A stretch of 64,000 nucleotides of DNA from Pseudanabaena sp. PCC 6802 (lineage in GTDB: Bacteria > Cyanobacteriota > Cyanobacteriia > Pseudanabaenales > Pseudanabaenaceae). Below are positions 1 through 9,461 of the stretch, piece by piece (the stretch's first letter is position 1; the number at the start of each line of letters is the position of its first letter). The notes below the pieces were generated by a model. The model was not told the origin of the DNA and made no database searches. It worked only from the letters and a program-made list of their open reading frames with translations. Location: contig NZ_KB235914.1 of assembly GCF_000332175.1 (NCBI RefSeq), forward strand, positions 1,185,966 through 1,249,965, in the 5' to 3' direction. Position numbers and translations under genes: made by a program.

Positions 1-242
1 TTCCCGTGTGGTTGGAATACGAACTGGTTGGAGTTGTCGAGCAGTGGGCGCTGGGGATGGAGTGGGTAGATCTATGCAGTCGTACTAATCTAGATGAGGG
101 CGATCTCGTGAGAATATTGCGACGGACATTGGATATACTCTGTCAAATTCCCTATGTTCCGCATTTGTCAAATCAACTGATTCAAAATGCCAAACGCGCC
201 ATTCAGTTGATCGATCGCTTCCCTGTTAATGAGATAATTTAG
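1..242 (+). CDS. Ski2-like DEAD/DEAH-box RNA helicase, C-terminal end (partial)
   Basis: The gene begins before the window; the reading frame is open from base 3 to a TAG at 240-242. The visible 80 residues look like the DSHCT domain that closes Ski2/Mtr4-type helicases: a W-x-x-G-x-x-W stretch, then an acidic E-G-D-L-V-R-x-L-R-R turn and a D-I-L-C-Q-I helix, ending in an R-F-P-V tail. In this family the domain packs against the helicase core and helps guide RNA. The core motifs lie outside the window, so the assignment rests on this tail alone. Confidence 0.72.
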   Translation, partial: PVWLEYELVGVVEQWALGMEWVDLCSRTNLDEGDLVRILRRTLDILCQIPYVPHLSNQLIQNAKRAIQLIDRFPVNEII

Positions 243-295
243 CGAGTCTAGTTTATACCCCCAACCCCCATAATCCAATCAAAGCGAGGTCTTCA

Positions 296-2917
296 ATGCG
301 ACAAAGTTTTTTTTGCCAACTTGCATTTCTAAGTACGGTACTGGCATCCGGTATGTATTCCCTACCTGCAACTGCTGAGATTCAACCAACAGAAATTAAC
401 GATCGGCAAATAGAAGTCGCATCCCCGCAACTAGAAGTAGCCCAAACATCTCTTCCTGCAATTAATCCAATTACCAAGCCGCTTACCAATTCAACTACCA
501 ATTTCACTAGGCGATCGCCACTCCCAGTCCAGTCTCAAATTGTGACCGTAGTGCGAGATAGTACGGTGGAGTGGACTAATATCGCTACAACCCTACAGGG
601 AACTAATTACAAAGTCCTATCTCTAGAGAATCTCAACAAGCAAGCACTTAGCGATGTGGGATTTCTACTGCTACCCAACCTGGAAACTATTTCCAGCGCT
701 CAAGTGGAGGTCTTAAAAGAATGGGTTGCCAGTGGCGGCAAGTTAATCGTTACTGGCTCGCTCGGACGTAAATCTACACCTGACGTTCAGGCTAAACTGC
801 GCAGTCTCTTGGGGGGATATTGGAGCAGCCATTTGGGCGAACCGACGAATCTGGTGGTGCGATCGCAAGCAGACAACAGATGGGCGCTCTCAATCCCCAA
901 GGTCAGTACGACCATTGTTGATAGTGGGGGCACGCTGGTGGCAACAGACCGCAATAGCGTAGCTGTTGCTTCCTGGAGCGGTAATTCAGCGGCAGTTTTA
1001 GCTAATCAGAACATCTTATTTCTCGGGTGGCAGTGGGGCACGGCAAAGGAACGCCAGGTTTACGATCGCAGTTGGTTAGCTGCTGCCGTTAACCGTTTCA
1101 CCGCAGTTAACTCTACTCAGTCCAATCCCGATATACCTGCGATCGCGACGCCAGAACCTCGCATTAGTACAAACGAAGCAACCTACATGCGTCAGGATTT
1201 ACAGGAGGCGATCGGTCGGATTGAAAGTGGAATTGCCAGCGCCCAAATCGCAAATCTCAATTCGCAGAGTAGATCTACGGTTGCATCCTTCAGTAAGCCT
1301 GGTTCGCTGCCATCGATCGTCGCTGCCAAACAGTTTATTAATGATATGCCAGACTCGATCCGCGATGGTAAATATGGCGAAGTTAGAATGCAGTGGCAAC
1401 AAATCAGACAAAACCTTGCCAAAGATTATCCGATGAATCCGCTAACCGCCTTACCAGAGGTGAGAGCCATCTGGCTAGATCGCGGTACGATTGTGTCAGC
1501 GCGATCGGAGCGTCAACTGGCATTAGTGTTCGATCGCATGGCAGCGGCTGGCGTTAATACGGTTTTTCTGGAAACTGTCAATGCTGGCTATCCCATTTAT
1601 CCCAGTAGTGTCGCTCCCCAACAAAACCCCCTTATACGCGGCTGGGATCCTCTTGCCACTGCTGTAAAGTTAGCCCACGAGCGCAAGATGGAACTACATG
1701 CTTGGGTATGGGTATTTAGCGCTGGCAATCGCCGTCATAACCTGTTGATTGGCAAACCATCCGACTATATTGGCCCAGTTTTAGAAGTTCATCCCGACTG
1801 GGCAAATCGCAGTCAAAATGGTGAGATATTTACACCGGAAGGGAAACCATTCCTCGATCCGGCGAATCCCCAGGTGCAAGACTATTTATTGAGACTCTAT
1901 CGAGAGATTGTCACTCGCTATAAAGTCGATGGTATCCATCTTGACTATATTCGCTATCCCCGTCAAGAGTTCGGAGCGGATTTTGGGTTTAGCGTTGCCA
2001 GTCGCAGCCAGTTTCAAGCTTTGACTGGTGTCGATCCAGTCAGCATTACCGTAAATCATCCCTCATTGTGGCGGATGTGGACGGAGTTCCGCGCCCAACA
2101 AGTCAATCAATTTGTAGCGCGCGTATCGAAAGAGATGAAACAACTCAAACCCGATCTGACGATCTCCGCAGCCGTATTTCCCTGGCGCAATGCGGAAAGA
2201 ATGAATACAATCCAGCAAGATTGGGAAGTATGGATAGCGAAAGGGGATGTGGATCTGATCGTGCCGATGACCTATGCATCCGATACCAGCAGTTTCCTCC
2301 GCCAGCAGGTGCAACCTACTCTAGCTAGCATTACTCAGTCACCCGTGCTCTTTTTGCCAGGAGTACTGCTAAGAGATATCCAGGACACCGAGTTGTTAGA
2401 TCGAATCCAGGCAGTGCGAGATCTCCCATCGGGCGGCTATTCTCTGTTTGCTGCCGAGCATTTGCACCCCAGTTTTGAGCGTTTGTTTAAATACACTAAG
2501 ACGGGGCAAGATTCGCAGATTCTGCCACACCGGAAGCCATTCGCTGCTGCCATGTCGCGCTATGCCATGCTCAAACAGGAGTGGGATGCTTTAGTCAAAA
2601 TGGATAGCATCCTGGTAAAAGGAGAGAATCTACAAATATGGCAAGCCCAGTCCGAGACTTTATCGCAGGCACTGTCAACCTTGAACCAACAACCCAGTCA
2701 AGCGAATCTCAAAACGGCAATGTCGGCGCTGACAAAAATGTCTTCTGGTTTACCTACCTGGATGCGGGATGAGAAAACCGAGCGCCCCTATCGCATTGCT
2801 GCCTGGTCAAATCGTCTCTCTGCGATCGCTGCTTTACTGCGTTACGGCGATCGCCGCTCTATGTTTCAAAGCACCCCTACCGCCGCCATAACTCGCACTT
2901 CCAATGCATCCAACTAA
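296..2917 (+). CDS. Exported family-10-like glycosyl hydrolase (GHL10/DUF187)
   Basis: Protein of 873 aa with an N-terminal signal peptide (hydrophobic stretch at about residues 6-25, then ...PATAE). Residues ~75-270 resemble a ThuA/glutamine-amidotransferase-like beta/alpha domain. Residues ~390-720 carry the GHL10 (PF02638) barrel: 'VRAIWLDRG' at its start, 'AAGVNTVFLETVNAGYP', 'HAWVWVF', 'VDGIHLDYIRYPR' with the expected acidic residues, and 'VPMTYA' near the end. Enzymes of this family are thought to hydrolyse cell-wall or extracellular glycans; the substrate is unknown. A GAGG lies about 8 bases before the ATG. The gene ends 4 bp inside the convergent CPBP protease gene. Confidence 0.85.
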   Translation: MRQSFFCQLAFLSTVLASGMYSLPATAEIQPTEINDRQIEVASPQLEVAQTSLPAINPITKPLTNSTTNFTRRSPLPVQSQIVTVVRDSTVEWTNIATTLQGTNYKVLSLENLNKQALSDVGFLLLPNLETISSAQVEVLKEWVASGGKLIVTGSLGRKSTPDVQAKLRSLLGGYWSSHLGEPTNLVVRSQADNRWALSIPKVSTTIVDSGGTLVATDRNSVAVASWSGNSAAVLANQNILFLGWQWGTAKERQVYDRSWLAAAVNRFTAVNSTQSNPDIPAIATPEPRISTNEATYMRQDLQEAIGRIESGIASAQIANLNSQSRSTVASFSKPGSLPSIVAAKQFINDMPDSIRDGKYGEVRMQWQQIRQNLAKDYPMNPLTALPEVRAIWLDRGTIVSARSERQLALVFDRMAAAGVNTVFLETVNAGYPIYPSSVAPQQNPLIRGWDPLATAVKLAHERKMELHAWVWVFSAGNRRHNLLIGKPSDYIGPVLEVHPDWANRSQNGEIFTPEGKPFLDPANPQVQDYLLRLYREIVTRYKVDGIHLDYIRYPRQEFGADFGFSVASRSQFQALTGVDPVSITVNHPSLWRMWTEFRAQQVNQFVARVSKEMKQLKPDLTISAAVFPWRNAERMNTIQQDWEVWIAKGDVDLIVPMTYASDTSSFLRQQVQPTLASITQSPVLFLPGVLLRDIQDTELLDRIQAVRDLPSGGYSLFAAEHLHPSFERLFKYTKTGQDSQILPHRKPFAAAMSRYAMLKQEWDALVKMDSILVKGENLQIWQAQSETLSQALSTLNQQPSQANLKTAMSALTKMSSGLPTWMRDEKTERPYRIAAWSNRLSAIAALLRYGDRRSMFQSTPTAAITRTSNASN

Positions 2918-3513
2918 TCAACTTTGATATTTCCCTTTTTCAGTTTTAATTTCCAAATCAAGCCAGACACGGAATTAGTCAGGACATGGGCAACAATTGC
3001 GGGGAAAAGACTCCCAGTAAGTAAAGTCATAGTACCCAGACAAACTCCGATCGCCATTGCCCAGAGCGCATAACGCCATTGTTGCAGGTTAAACATGTGC
3101 AGGCTGCCGAAGACAATACTGCTAATCGCCACGGCGATCGCATTCATACCCAGACCTGGCAGAGCAACACCTCGAAATAATAATTCCTCGCTAATCCCAG
3201 GTAACAAGCCCAACCAGATCAGATCGGGCATCTCTAAAGGTTTGAGTACCATTTCTAGATAGACATCTGCTGACTTGCGATATTCCGCCCAGAATTCATA
3301 AATCAAACTGCTCGTGAGCGTAATCGCAGCACCTATTCCAACTCCTAATAGCAAATTTGGGAACGAAAGGTTCAGAGGCACAATTGATACAGATAGCGCG
3401 TACATCCAAATTTTGGCAATTATCAAAAGGACGATTGCCGTTACCGCCATAGCAAATAGAATTTGCGATCGCGTCATTGTTGGTGTTTCTGGTGAGTTAT
3501 CCATGTTGTCCAT
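2914..3513 (-). CDS. CPBP (CAAX/Abi-type) intramembrane metalloprotease
   Basis: Membrane protein of 199 aa with about five hydrophobic segments. It has the family's catalytic motifs: 'SEELLFRG' (the E-E-x-x-x-R motif) near residue 110, and 'FGSLHMFN' (the F-x-x-x-H motif) near residue 140. Known relatives are glutamate-type intramembrane proteases that process prenylated proteins, mature peptides or give bacteriocin self-immunity. Its target here is unknown. It is the last gene of a minus-strand run (permease, aminotransferase, this gene) with 26 nt between it and the aminotransferase. The first ATG is used; a second ATG three codons in is equally possible. It overlaps the end of the glycosyl hydrolase gene tail to tail. 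Confidence 0.85.
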   Translation of the reverse strand: MDNMDNSPETPTMTRSQILFAMAVTAIVLLIIAKIWMYALSVSIVPLNLSFPNLLLGVGIGAAITLTSSLIYEFWAEYRKSADVYLEMVLKPLEMPDLIWLGLLPGISEELLFRGVALPGLGMNAIAVAISSIVFGSLHMFNLQQWRYALWAMAIGVCLGTMTLLTGSLFPAIVAHVLTNSVSGLIWKLKLKKGNIKVD

Positions 3514-3539
3514 GTCCGGCTGTGCCTTTAACTGAATAT

Positions 3540-4694
3540 TTAAAGCTCATTTTTTAGCACTGATACTAACCGATCTATGTCATCTTCGGTAGTGAGATAG
3601 TGAACTGAGGCTCTCAGACATTCTGGATCTGGTATGGAACGAATCAGAATTCGTTGCTCGAATTCCAATTTGTGCATAACCCGTGCAGGAGAGCGATCCT
3701 CAACTGTGAATGCTACCAGGCCTGCTACTGGAGGTGTATCTCGCAAACACCTGACTTGCGGAATAGCCATCAACTCTTGCCATAGCAAGCGGCTGAGTTG
3801 GCAGATGCGCGCATAACGTTCGCTGCGATCGCCCCAGGCGTTGGCATGGGCGATTGCTACCCTTAAAGCCCCGTACAGGGGATAGGCCGAACTCGCCACC
3901 TCAAATTTCTGCCCGTCAGGCTGCCATTGCACGTTTGGCGTGCCGCTGACCGTGCTGCGCCAGCCAATGAATGTTGGTAGAGACTGCTGGAATACTTCTG
4001 GACGCACGTACAAACCGCCTACGCCCAAGGGGCCGCACCACCACTTATGTCCCGTGAATGCATAAAAATCCGCTTCTAGATCTGCTAGGTCTAGAGGTAA
4101 AACCCCAACGGACTGAGCGGCATCGACAGCGACTAAAATTCCATGAGTATGACAGGCTTGACAGATTTGTTTGAGCGGGACGACCTGACCCGTATTCCAG
4201 CAAATATGACTTACTACCACCATGCGGGTGCGCGGGTGGAGATGTTGTACGAGTGCTTCTACAGCATCGGCATCGCTGCGGTTCAGGGTTTGTCGCAGTG
4301 GGAAGTAGCTCAACTCGATGCCAAATCTCGATCTTAATTGCGTGGCGATCGCGATGATGCCGGGATGTTCGCAATCGGATAGCAATAGGCGATCGCCCTC
4401 CTGCCAATCTACGCTCCAAAGAGCGATGTTACAGCCGACAGTGGTATCTTCGGTCAGCGAGATGGTTTTGGCATCAACTTGCAACTCAGCGGCGATCGCC
4501 TCCCGCAGTAACTTTGCCTCCTCCATATCCCAGTTATTAGCAGCGATGGAAAATGCGCCCAGAGTTTCAATCTTCTGATAATTTTGGGCAATTCGCTCGA
4601 TCGCCGCTTGGCACATCGGCCCCTGTCCGCCGTAGTTGAAGTAGGTACGATTTTGGAGAGCAGGATAGTGAGATCGGTGCGTCAGGATATTCAT
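3540..4694 (-). CDS. Class V aminotransferase (cysteine-desulfurase-like fold, PLP-dependent)
   Basis: Protein of 384 aa with the class V pattern. It begins with the 'YFNYGGQGPM' substrate-entry segment, has 'SHICWNTGQVVPL' and 'VDAAQSVG' (cofactor aspartate and following Q), and the PLP-binding lysine in 'FTGHKWWCGPLGVGGLYV' near residue 220. The cysteine-containing active-site loop typical of true NifS/IscS is not evident, so it is better called an isopenicillin-N-epimerase/Csd-like aminotransferase of unknown substrate. It starts 14 nt after the ABC-2 permease gene on the same strand and probably shares its transcript. Confidence 0.85.
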   Translation of the reverse strand: MNILTHRSHYPALQNRTYFNYGGQGPMCQAAIERIAQNYQKIETLGAFSIAANNWDMEEAKLLREAIAAELQVDAKTISLTEDTTVGCNIALWSVDWQEGDRLLLSDCEHPGIIAIATQLRSRFGIELSYFPLRQTLNRSDADAVEALVQHLHPRTRMVVVSHICWNTGQVVPLKQICQACHTHGILVAVDAAQSVGVLPLDLADLEADFYAFTGHKWWCGPLGVGGLYVRPEVFQQSLPTFIGWRSTVSGTPNVQWQPDGQKFEVASSAYPLYGALRVAIAHANAWGDRSERYARICQLSRLLWQELMAIPQVRCLRDTPPVAGLVAFTVEDRSPARVMHKLEFEQRILIRSIPDPECLRASVHYLTTEDDIDRLVSVLKNEL

Positions 4695-4708
4695 TGCGCC
4701 TCAGGAGC

Positions 4709-5482
4709 TTAAAACTGCCGATTGGAGAACACCAGAATGGCGATCGCCAGTACCAGCAAAGCATAGCTCAAAGTGTAAATGCCATTGTTAAACAAGTCAC
4801 CAACGGCTGGCAAAATACCATAGACAGCTTCATTTTTCAGATTGGAGCGCGACAGATCCGGTAGCACTAAATACATAGCGCGGGTAAACGCTTGGAAACC
4901 CTCGCTTTTGGAAATTTCGCCCAGCGCTAATAGATCTCGGCTGAAATTGCCCACCAAATAGGTGGCGAGCGTCATCATCGATGCTAGCAAAGAGCTGGTG
5001 AACGTGCCAAATAAAATGGCAAAGGCGCTCAATAGCATCAGTTGCCAAAAGGCGAAAAAGCTGGACACGGCGATCGCATGGGGTGCAACTGGAATATTTC
5101 TAATCGCGGTAAACCCTAGAAAAATGGCTGACATGATCGCTACTAATACAGCGATCACCGCTGATATGCCCAGATGTTTGCCCAAGATAAACTCAGAACG
5201 CCTGATCGGCTTCGCTACCAGGATAAAAACCGTGCGTTTATCGATTTCGCGATTAACTAAATTGCTACCCACAAATGCTGCGACGATTAGCCCAAATAGC
5301 TCGATCGCCGCCATGCCAAAATCAGCCGTGAATTTGTCTTCACCTCCCGCTGCTAAATGCGGTAGCAGAGTAACTGCTGCCACTAAGACAATCGTAAACA
5401 GCACGACTAGATAAAGTACCTGTTCGCGCACGGTTTCGCGAAACACGTTACTGGCAATGGCGATAACCCGACCGAAATTCAT
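4709..5482 (-). CDS. ABC-2 type transporter permease
   Basis: Protein of 257 aa with about six hydrophobic segments. It matches the cyanobacterial ABC-2 permease type that begins with 'R-V-x-A-I-A-x-N-V-F-R-E-T-V-R-E' and carries 'NREIDKRTVFILVAKPIRR' after the second membrane segment. Such permeases pair with an ATPase subunit; none is encoded next to it here, so the partner must lie elsewhere. It is the first gene of the minus-strand run followed by the aminotransferase and the CPBP protease. The substrate cannot be told from the sequence. Confidence 0.85.
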   Translation of the reverse strand: MNFGRVIAIASNVFRETVREQVLYLVVLFTIVLVAAVTLLPHLAAGGEDKFTADFGMAAIELFGLIVAAFVGSNLVNREIDKRTVFILVAKPIRRSEFILGKHLGISAVIAVLVAIMSAIFLGFTAIRNIPVAPHAIAVSSFFAFWQLMLLSAFAILFGTFTSSLLASMMTLATYLVGNFSRDLLALGEISKSEGFQAFTRAMYLVLPDLSRSNLKNEAVYGILPAVGDLFNNGIYTLSYALLVLAIAILVFSNRQF

Positions 5483-5798
5483 ATGTCTTTGCTATCCTAC
5501 TAAGCTGCGGCAATTGGTTAGGCAGCGATCGACCTCAACCTACGTTAAGCATATAGCCTCTCGATCGCACTGGTCGAATTAAGCATACTTATGTATCATC
5601 TTACGTTTATGTATCTCAGACTTTAGCCAATAGCCAATGCGAAGTTATCTAAGAAAATAGTTATTTGAAGAAATCTTGAATCTTGCAGCAATTAGTATGG
5701 CTATTGGTAGCATAAAGATGGAATCAGCAGTAATATAGCTGCTTACCAGCGTCAGAGCATAGCTCGCTTCCCGTTTTGAATAGTTCGAGGCTCCTGTG
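5483..5798. other. Intergenic region between divergent permease and kinase genes
   Basis: No convincing gene. It must hold the divergent promoters. A 9-bp inverted repeat, CCAATAGCC at 5627-5635 and GGCTATTGG at 5699-5707, could form a stem around a 63-nt loop. GAGG at 5787-5790 is the likely ribosome-binding site of the kinase. Confidence 0.5.
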
Positions 5799-8700
5799 AT
5801 GGCTACTTCAATGCCTACAGAAGATGATGTTGCGCTAGTTGTTGGGATTGGTGCGTCTGCGGGTGGGCTAGATGCCTTTTCGGAACTGCTCAGCCATCTG
5901 CCAACGGATACAGGCATGGTGTTTGTCCTGGTGCAGCATCTCTCGCCCGGACAGGAAAGCCTGTTAAGCGAGTTATTGGGGCGTACGACTCGAATGCCAG
6001 TTGCAACCGCAGAACAGGGCATGGTGGTACAGCCCAATCACGTATATGTGATTCCCCCCAATGTCCAGATGACGATCGCCCAGGGGCAGTTACAGTTGGC
6101 GGTTTGCGACCAGGCTCAGGGGCGGGTCAAGACCATCGATCTGTTTTTCCAGTCGTTAGCGGCGGATCGAAAAAATAAAGCGATCGCGATCGTCCTATCG
6201 GGTAGCAATAACGACGGAGCCTTGGGAATTCAGGCGATCCGGGAAGAGGGAGGCATTGTCTTTGCCCAGGATCTTAGCAGCGATCCCCCCTTTTCCGATA
6301 TTGACCTGCTGAGTTGCCGCAATGTCTTAATTTACTTTAAGCAGTCGCTGCAAAAGCGAGTTCTATCGTTCTTCCACTACAGTCTCAAACCCACAGGTTT
6401 TTTAATTTTGGGCAATTCCGAGAGTCTGGGAGACACGATCGATATGTTTGATGTGTTTGATGCGCCAGCGAAGATCTATACTCGCCGTGCGGTGCCCTCT
6501 CATCTCAACTTCGATTTCATCGCCAGCTACTATCCCAGAGAAACAGATATGGAAGCGCGGCAGGGCTTTTCCGCCACCCGGAATCGCACCAATCTCCAGC
6601 AATGGGCCGACCAGATCGTCCTCAGCCGCTTCGGTCCGGCGGGTGCGATCGTGAACGAGCAGCTAGAAATTCTGCAATTTCGCGGCGACACCAGCCCCTA
6701 TCTCAGAATCCCGGCAGGCGAACCCAGCTATAACCTGTTGAAGATGCTGCGTCCCAGTTTATCGATCGACGTGCGGATGGCCATTGAAGAAGCCAAGCAG
6801 CAGGGAACGGCGACCCGACGGCGGGGGTTAAAGCTCCAGGACTTAACCGAAACCGATCTGTCTGTGGAGGTAATTCCCTTCCACACCTCGACCGCCCCCG
6901 ATCGCTGTTATCTGATCGTGTTCGAGCGCGAGTCGCCCGAACCCACTGCAATCGTCTCCGACCTGGCAGCAGAAACGGAAGCGGAACTGTTTGAGACCAA
7001 CCCTGAGATCCTGCGACTGCGCCAGGAACTGGCTGCCAGCCGTCAGGAGTTGCTCGATGCCCAAACGCTGTTGCATCTCACCATTGAAGAGAAAGAAGCC
7101 ACCAATCAACAACTGCTCGCAGCCAATGAAGAAATCCTGTCCAGCAACGAAGAACTGAAAAGCACCAACGAAGAACTGCAAACTGCGAAGGAAGAAATTC
7201 AATCTGCCAACGAAGAACTGAAAACCACCAATGAGGAACTGCAAAATCGCAACATCGAAGCCCGTCGGGCGAACGATGACTTAATGAACCTGATCGATAA
7301 TGTCAATATCCCTATCTTGATGTTGTCGGACGATCTTCGCATCCGCCGCTTTACTCCATCCGCCCAGGCCATATTTAACCTGATTCCAACGGATGTCGGA
7401 CGACCAATCGGCGATCTGCGGTTTGATATTATCGCCCCCGACTTGGAAGTGCTAGTGTCCAATACGATCGCCATTCTGAATCCGATCGAACGCGAGGTGC
7501 AGGATCGGCAAGGACATTGGTACGTGTTGCGGATTCGCCCTTACCGCACCGTTGAGAATCAAATTCTGGGGGCGATTGTTGCCCTGGTGGACATTGACAA
7601 TCTCAAGCAAACGGAACAAAGCCTGCGCCTGACTCAGGCACAATTGGAAACCGAACTCGATGCCATCAATCAGGTGCAGGAGCTGAGTTTGCAATTATTC
7701 TCTTCCCTGGATCTCGATCTCATCCTGAATCAAGTCCTGGATGCCGCCATGGGCTTGCTCCATGCTGATATGGGCAATATCCAACTCCTCGACCGCCAGC
7801 GGGGCGTACTGGAGATTGTCTCCCATCAAGGCTTTGGTTCTGAGTTTCTCGACTATTTCCGCGAAGTGGGGGCTGATGATGGCACGGCTTGCAGTCGAGC
7901 ATTGAAGTCCGGTCAACGGGCGATTGTTGAGGACGTACAGACTGACACTGAGTATGCGCCCCACCTTCAGATTGCAGCGGCGGCTGGCTATCGAGCCGTA
8001 CAGTCAACGCCGCTAATCGGTCGCCAGGGGGAATTACTGGGGGTGCTTTCGACCCATTTCCGGCAGCCCCACCGTCCCGCAGAGCGGGAGTTGCGGATGC
8101 TGGATCTTTACGGGCGGATGGTCGCGACCGCGATCTCCCTGATTCAGATCGAGCAAGAGAAACAAGCCCTGGTGGAGCGAGAGCAAAGATCCTTGAGCGA
8201 ACAAGTCCAGGTCGCTCAGGCGGCGAATGCCAGTAAGGATGAGTTTCTCGCCATGCTTTCCCACGAGCTACGCACCCCCTTAACCAGCATCATGAGTTGG
8301 GTTCAGATGATGGCGCGGGGGCTATTGAACGCAGACCAGCAGCAGCAGGCGATCGCTGCGATTCGCGACAGTGCCTTGACCCAAACCAACCTGATCGAAG
8401 ACCTGCTGGATGTTTCCCGCATTGTGCAGCAGCGCTTTCAGATTACCCCCCAACCCTGCGACCTGATGCAACTCTTGCAGCAGGCGATCGCCCAGGTACA
8501 GCCCCAGATAGAGGAAAAGGGATTACACCTGGAGGTTGACCTCCAGCCTTGTCCAGAACGGCTGAATCTCGATCCAAGCCGCATCAGTCAGGCTTTCTCG
8601 AATTTACTGTCAAACGCCATTAAATTTACGCCTAGTGGCGGCAGCATCGCCGTGCGGTCGATCGACGCGATCGCTCAGGTGCAGGTGCGGGTAAGCGACA

Positions 8701-9335
8701 CCGGACGGGGCATTGCTCCCGATCTGTTACCCCACATTTTTGAGCGGTTTCGTCAAGCGGATTCCTCTAACACTCGGCGGGAAGGCGGCTTGGGGCTGGG
8801 ACTTTTCCTGGCGCGATCGTTTATCGAAGCCCACGGGGGAACGATTGTCGCCAACAGTTCCGGGGAAGGACAGGGTGCAACCTTCACCCTTAACCTACCC
8901 AAGGCGATCGCTCAAGCGGTACCATCCTCTCCGCCACCGCCAGCAACGGAGATCGACCTGAATGGCATCAGCATTTTGCTGATCGATGACGATGAAATGA
9001 CCTCGATCGCAATTTCCTTTACCCTGGAACGATTTGGCGCAACCGTGACCGCCGCACGTTCTGCTCCAGAGGCATTGGAAAGGCTCACCCAAATACTACC
9101 GGACTTGATCGTCAGTGACATTGGCTTACCCGATGTCAATGGTTATGACCTGATGCGACAAATCAGAGCCTTGCCACCCGAGCAAGGCGGACAACTGCCA
9201 GCGATCGCCCTCTCAGGCTATGCCGATCGGCAAACTGCGATCGCGGCGCTGGAGGCAGGCTTTCAAACTCACCTGAGCAAGCCAGTCGATATAGACGAAC
9301 TGATAGCCTGTGTATCAAATCTTGTCCGACGCTAA
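5799..9335 (+). CDS. Hybrid histidine kinase with collapsed CheB-CheR module, PAS, GAF, HisKA, HATPase and receiver
   Basis: Domains in order (1,178 aa): CheB methylesterase-like (~12-155) with the catalytic Ser in 'GASAGG', His in 'QHLSPG' and Asp in 'NNDGALG'; then, at the 'FAQD / LSSDPPF' join, only the C-terminal part of a CheR methyltransferase ('DIDLLSCRNVLIYF', 'GFLILGNSESLG', ~158-235); a NEEL-rich coiled coil (~410-490); PAS (~495-600); GAF (~635-770); HisKA with 'SHELRTPLTS' (~825); HATPase with 'NLLSNAIKFTPSGG' and 'GLGLGLFLAR'; and a receiver with phospho-acceptor Asp in 'VSDIGLPD' (~1060-1178). The family normally has a whole CheR with a SAM-binding G-x-S-x-G-E-E motif, which is absent here. 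The ATG at 5799 is preferred over GTG 5796 because of GAGG 8 nt upstream. No chemotaxis genes are adjacent. Confidence 0.9.
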   Translation: MATSMPTEDDVALVVGIGASAGGLDAFSELLSHLPTDTGMVFVLVQHLSPGQESLLSELLGRTTRMPVATAEQGMVVQPNHVYVIPPNVQMTIAQGQLQLAVCDQAQGRVKTIDLFFQSLAADRKNKAIAIVLSGSNNDGALGIQAIREEGGIVFAQDLSSDPPFSDIDLLSCRNVLIYFKQSLQKRVLSFFHYSLKPTGFLILGNSESLGDTIDMFDVFDAPAKIYTRRAVPSHLNFDFIASYYPRETDMEARQGFSATRNRTNLQQWADQIVLSRFGPAGAIVNEQLEILQFRGDTSPYLRIPAGEPSYNLLKMLRPSLSIDVRMAIEEAKQQGTATRRRGLKLQDLTETDLSVEVIPFHTSTAPDRCYLIVFERESPEPTAIVSDLAAETEAELFETNPEILRLRQELAASRQELLDAQTLLHLTIEEKEATNQQLLAANEEILSSNEELKSTNEELQTAKEEIQSANEELKTTNEELQNRNIEARRANDDLMNLIDNVNIPILMLSDDLRIRRFTPSAQAIFNLIPTDVGRPIGDLRFDIIAPDLEVLVSNTIAILNPIEREVQDRQGHWYVLRIRPYRTVENQILGAIVALVDIDNLKQTEQSLRLTQAQLETELDAINQVQELSLQLFSSLDLDLILNQVLDAAMGLLHADMGNIQLLDRQRGVLEIVSHQGFGSEFLDYFREVGADDGTACSRALKSGQRAIVEDVQTDTEYAPHLQIAAAAGYRAVQSTPLIGRQGELLGVLSTHFRQPHRPAERELRMLDLYGRMVATAISLIQIEQEKQALVEREQRSLSEQVQVAQAANASKDEFLAMLSHELRTPLTSIMSWVQMMARGLLNADQQQQAIAAIRDSALTQTNLIEDLLDVSRIVQQRFQITPQPCDLMQLLQQAIAQVQPQIEEKGLHLEVDLQPCPERLNLDPSRISQAFSNLLSNAIKFTPSGGSIAVRSIDAIAQVQVRVSDTGRGIAPDLLPHIFERFRQADSSNTRREGGLGLGLFLARSFIEAHGGTIVANSSGEGQGATFTLNLPKAIAQAVPSSPPPPATEIDLNGISILLIDDDEMTSIAISFTLERFGATVTAARSAPEALERLTQILPDLIVSDIGLPDVNGYDLMRQIRALPPEQGGQLPAIALSGYADRQTAIAALEAGFQTHLSKPVDIDELIACVSNLVRR

Positions 9336-9461
9336 CATTTGCAATGCAAGCTGACACACTAGTTCTATACTCAGAAGTGATGCCCCAAAAGAAAAAGATT
9401 TATTGGGCGATCGCCCAGAAGAATAAATAGACTTCTCGCCAACCAGGATTAGAGGGAGCAA

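Noticed and set aside
5645-6037. A 130-codon minus-strand frame at the start of the hybrid kinase
   Set aside because: Most of it is antisense to the conserved CheB domain.
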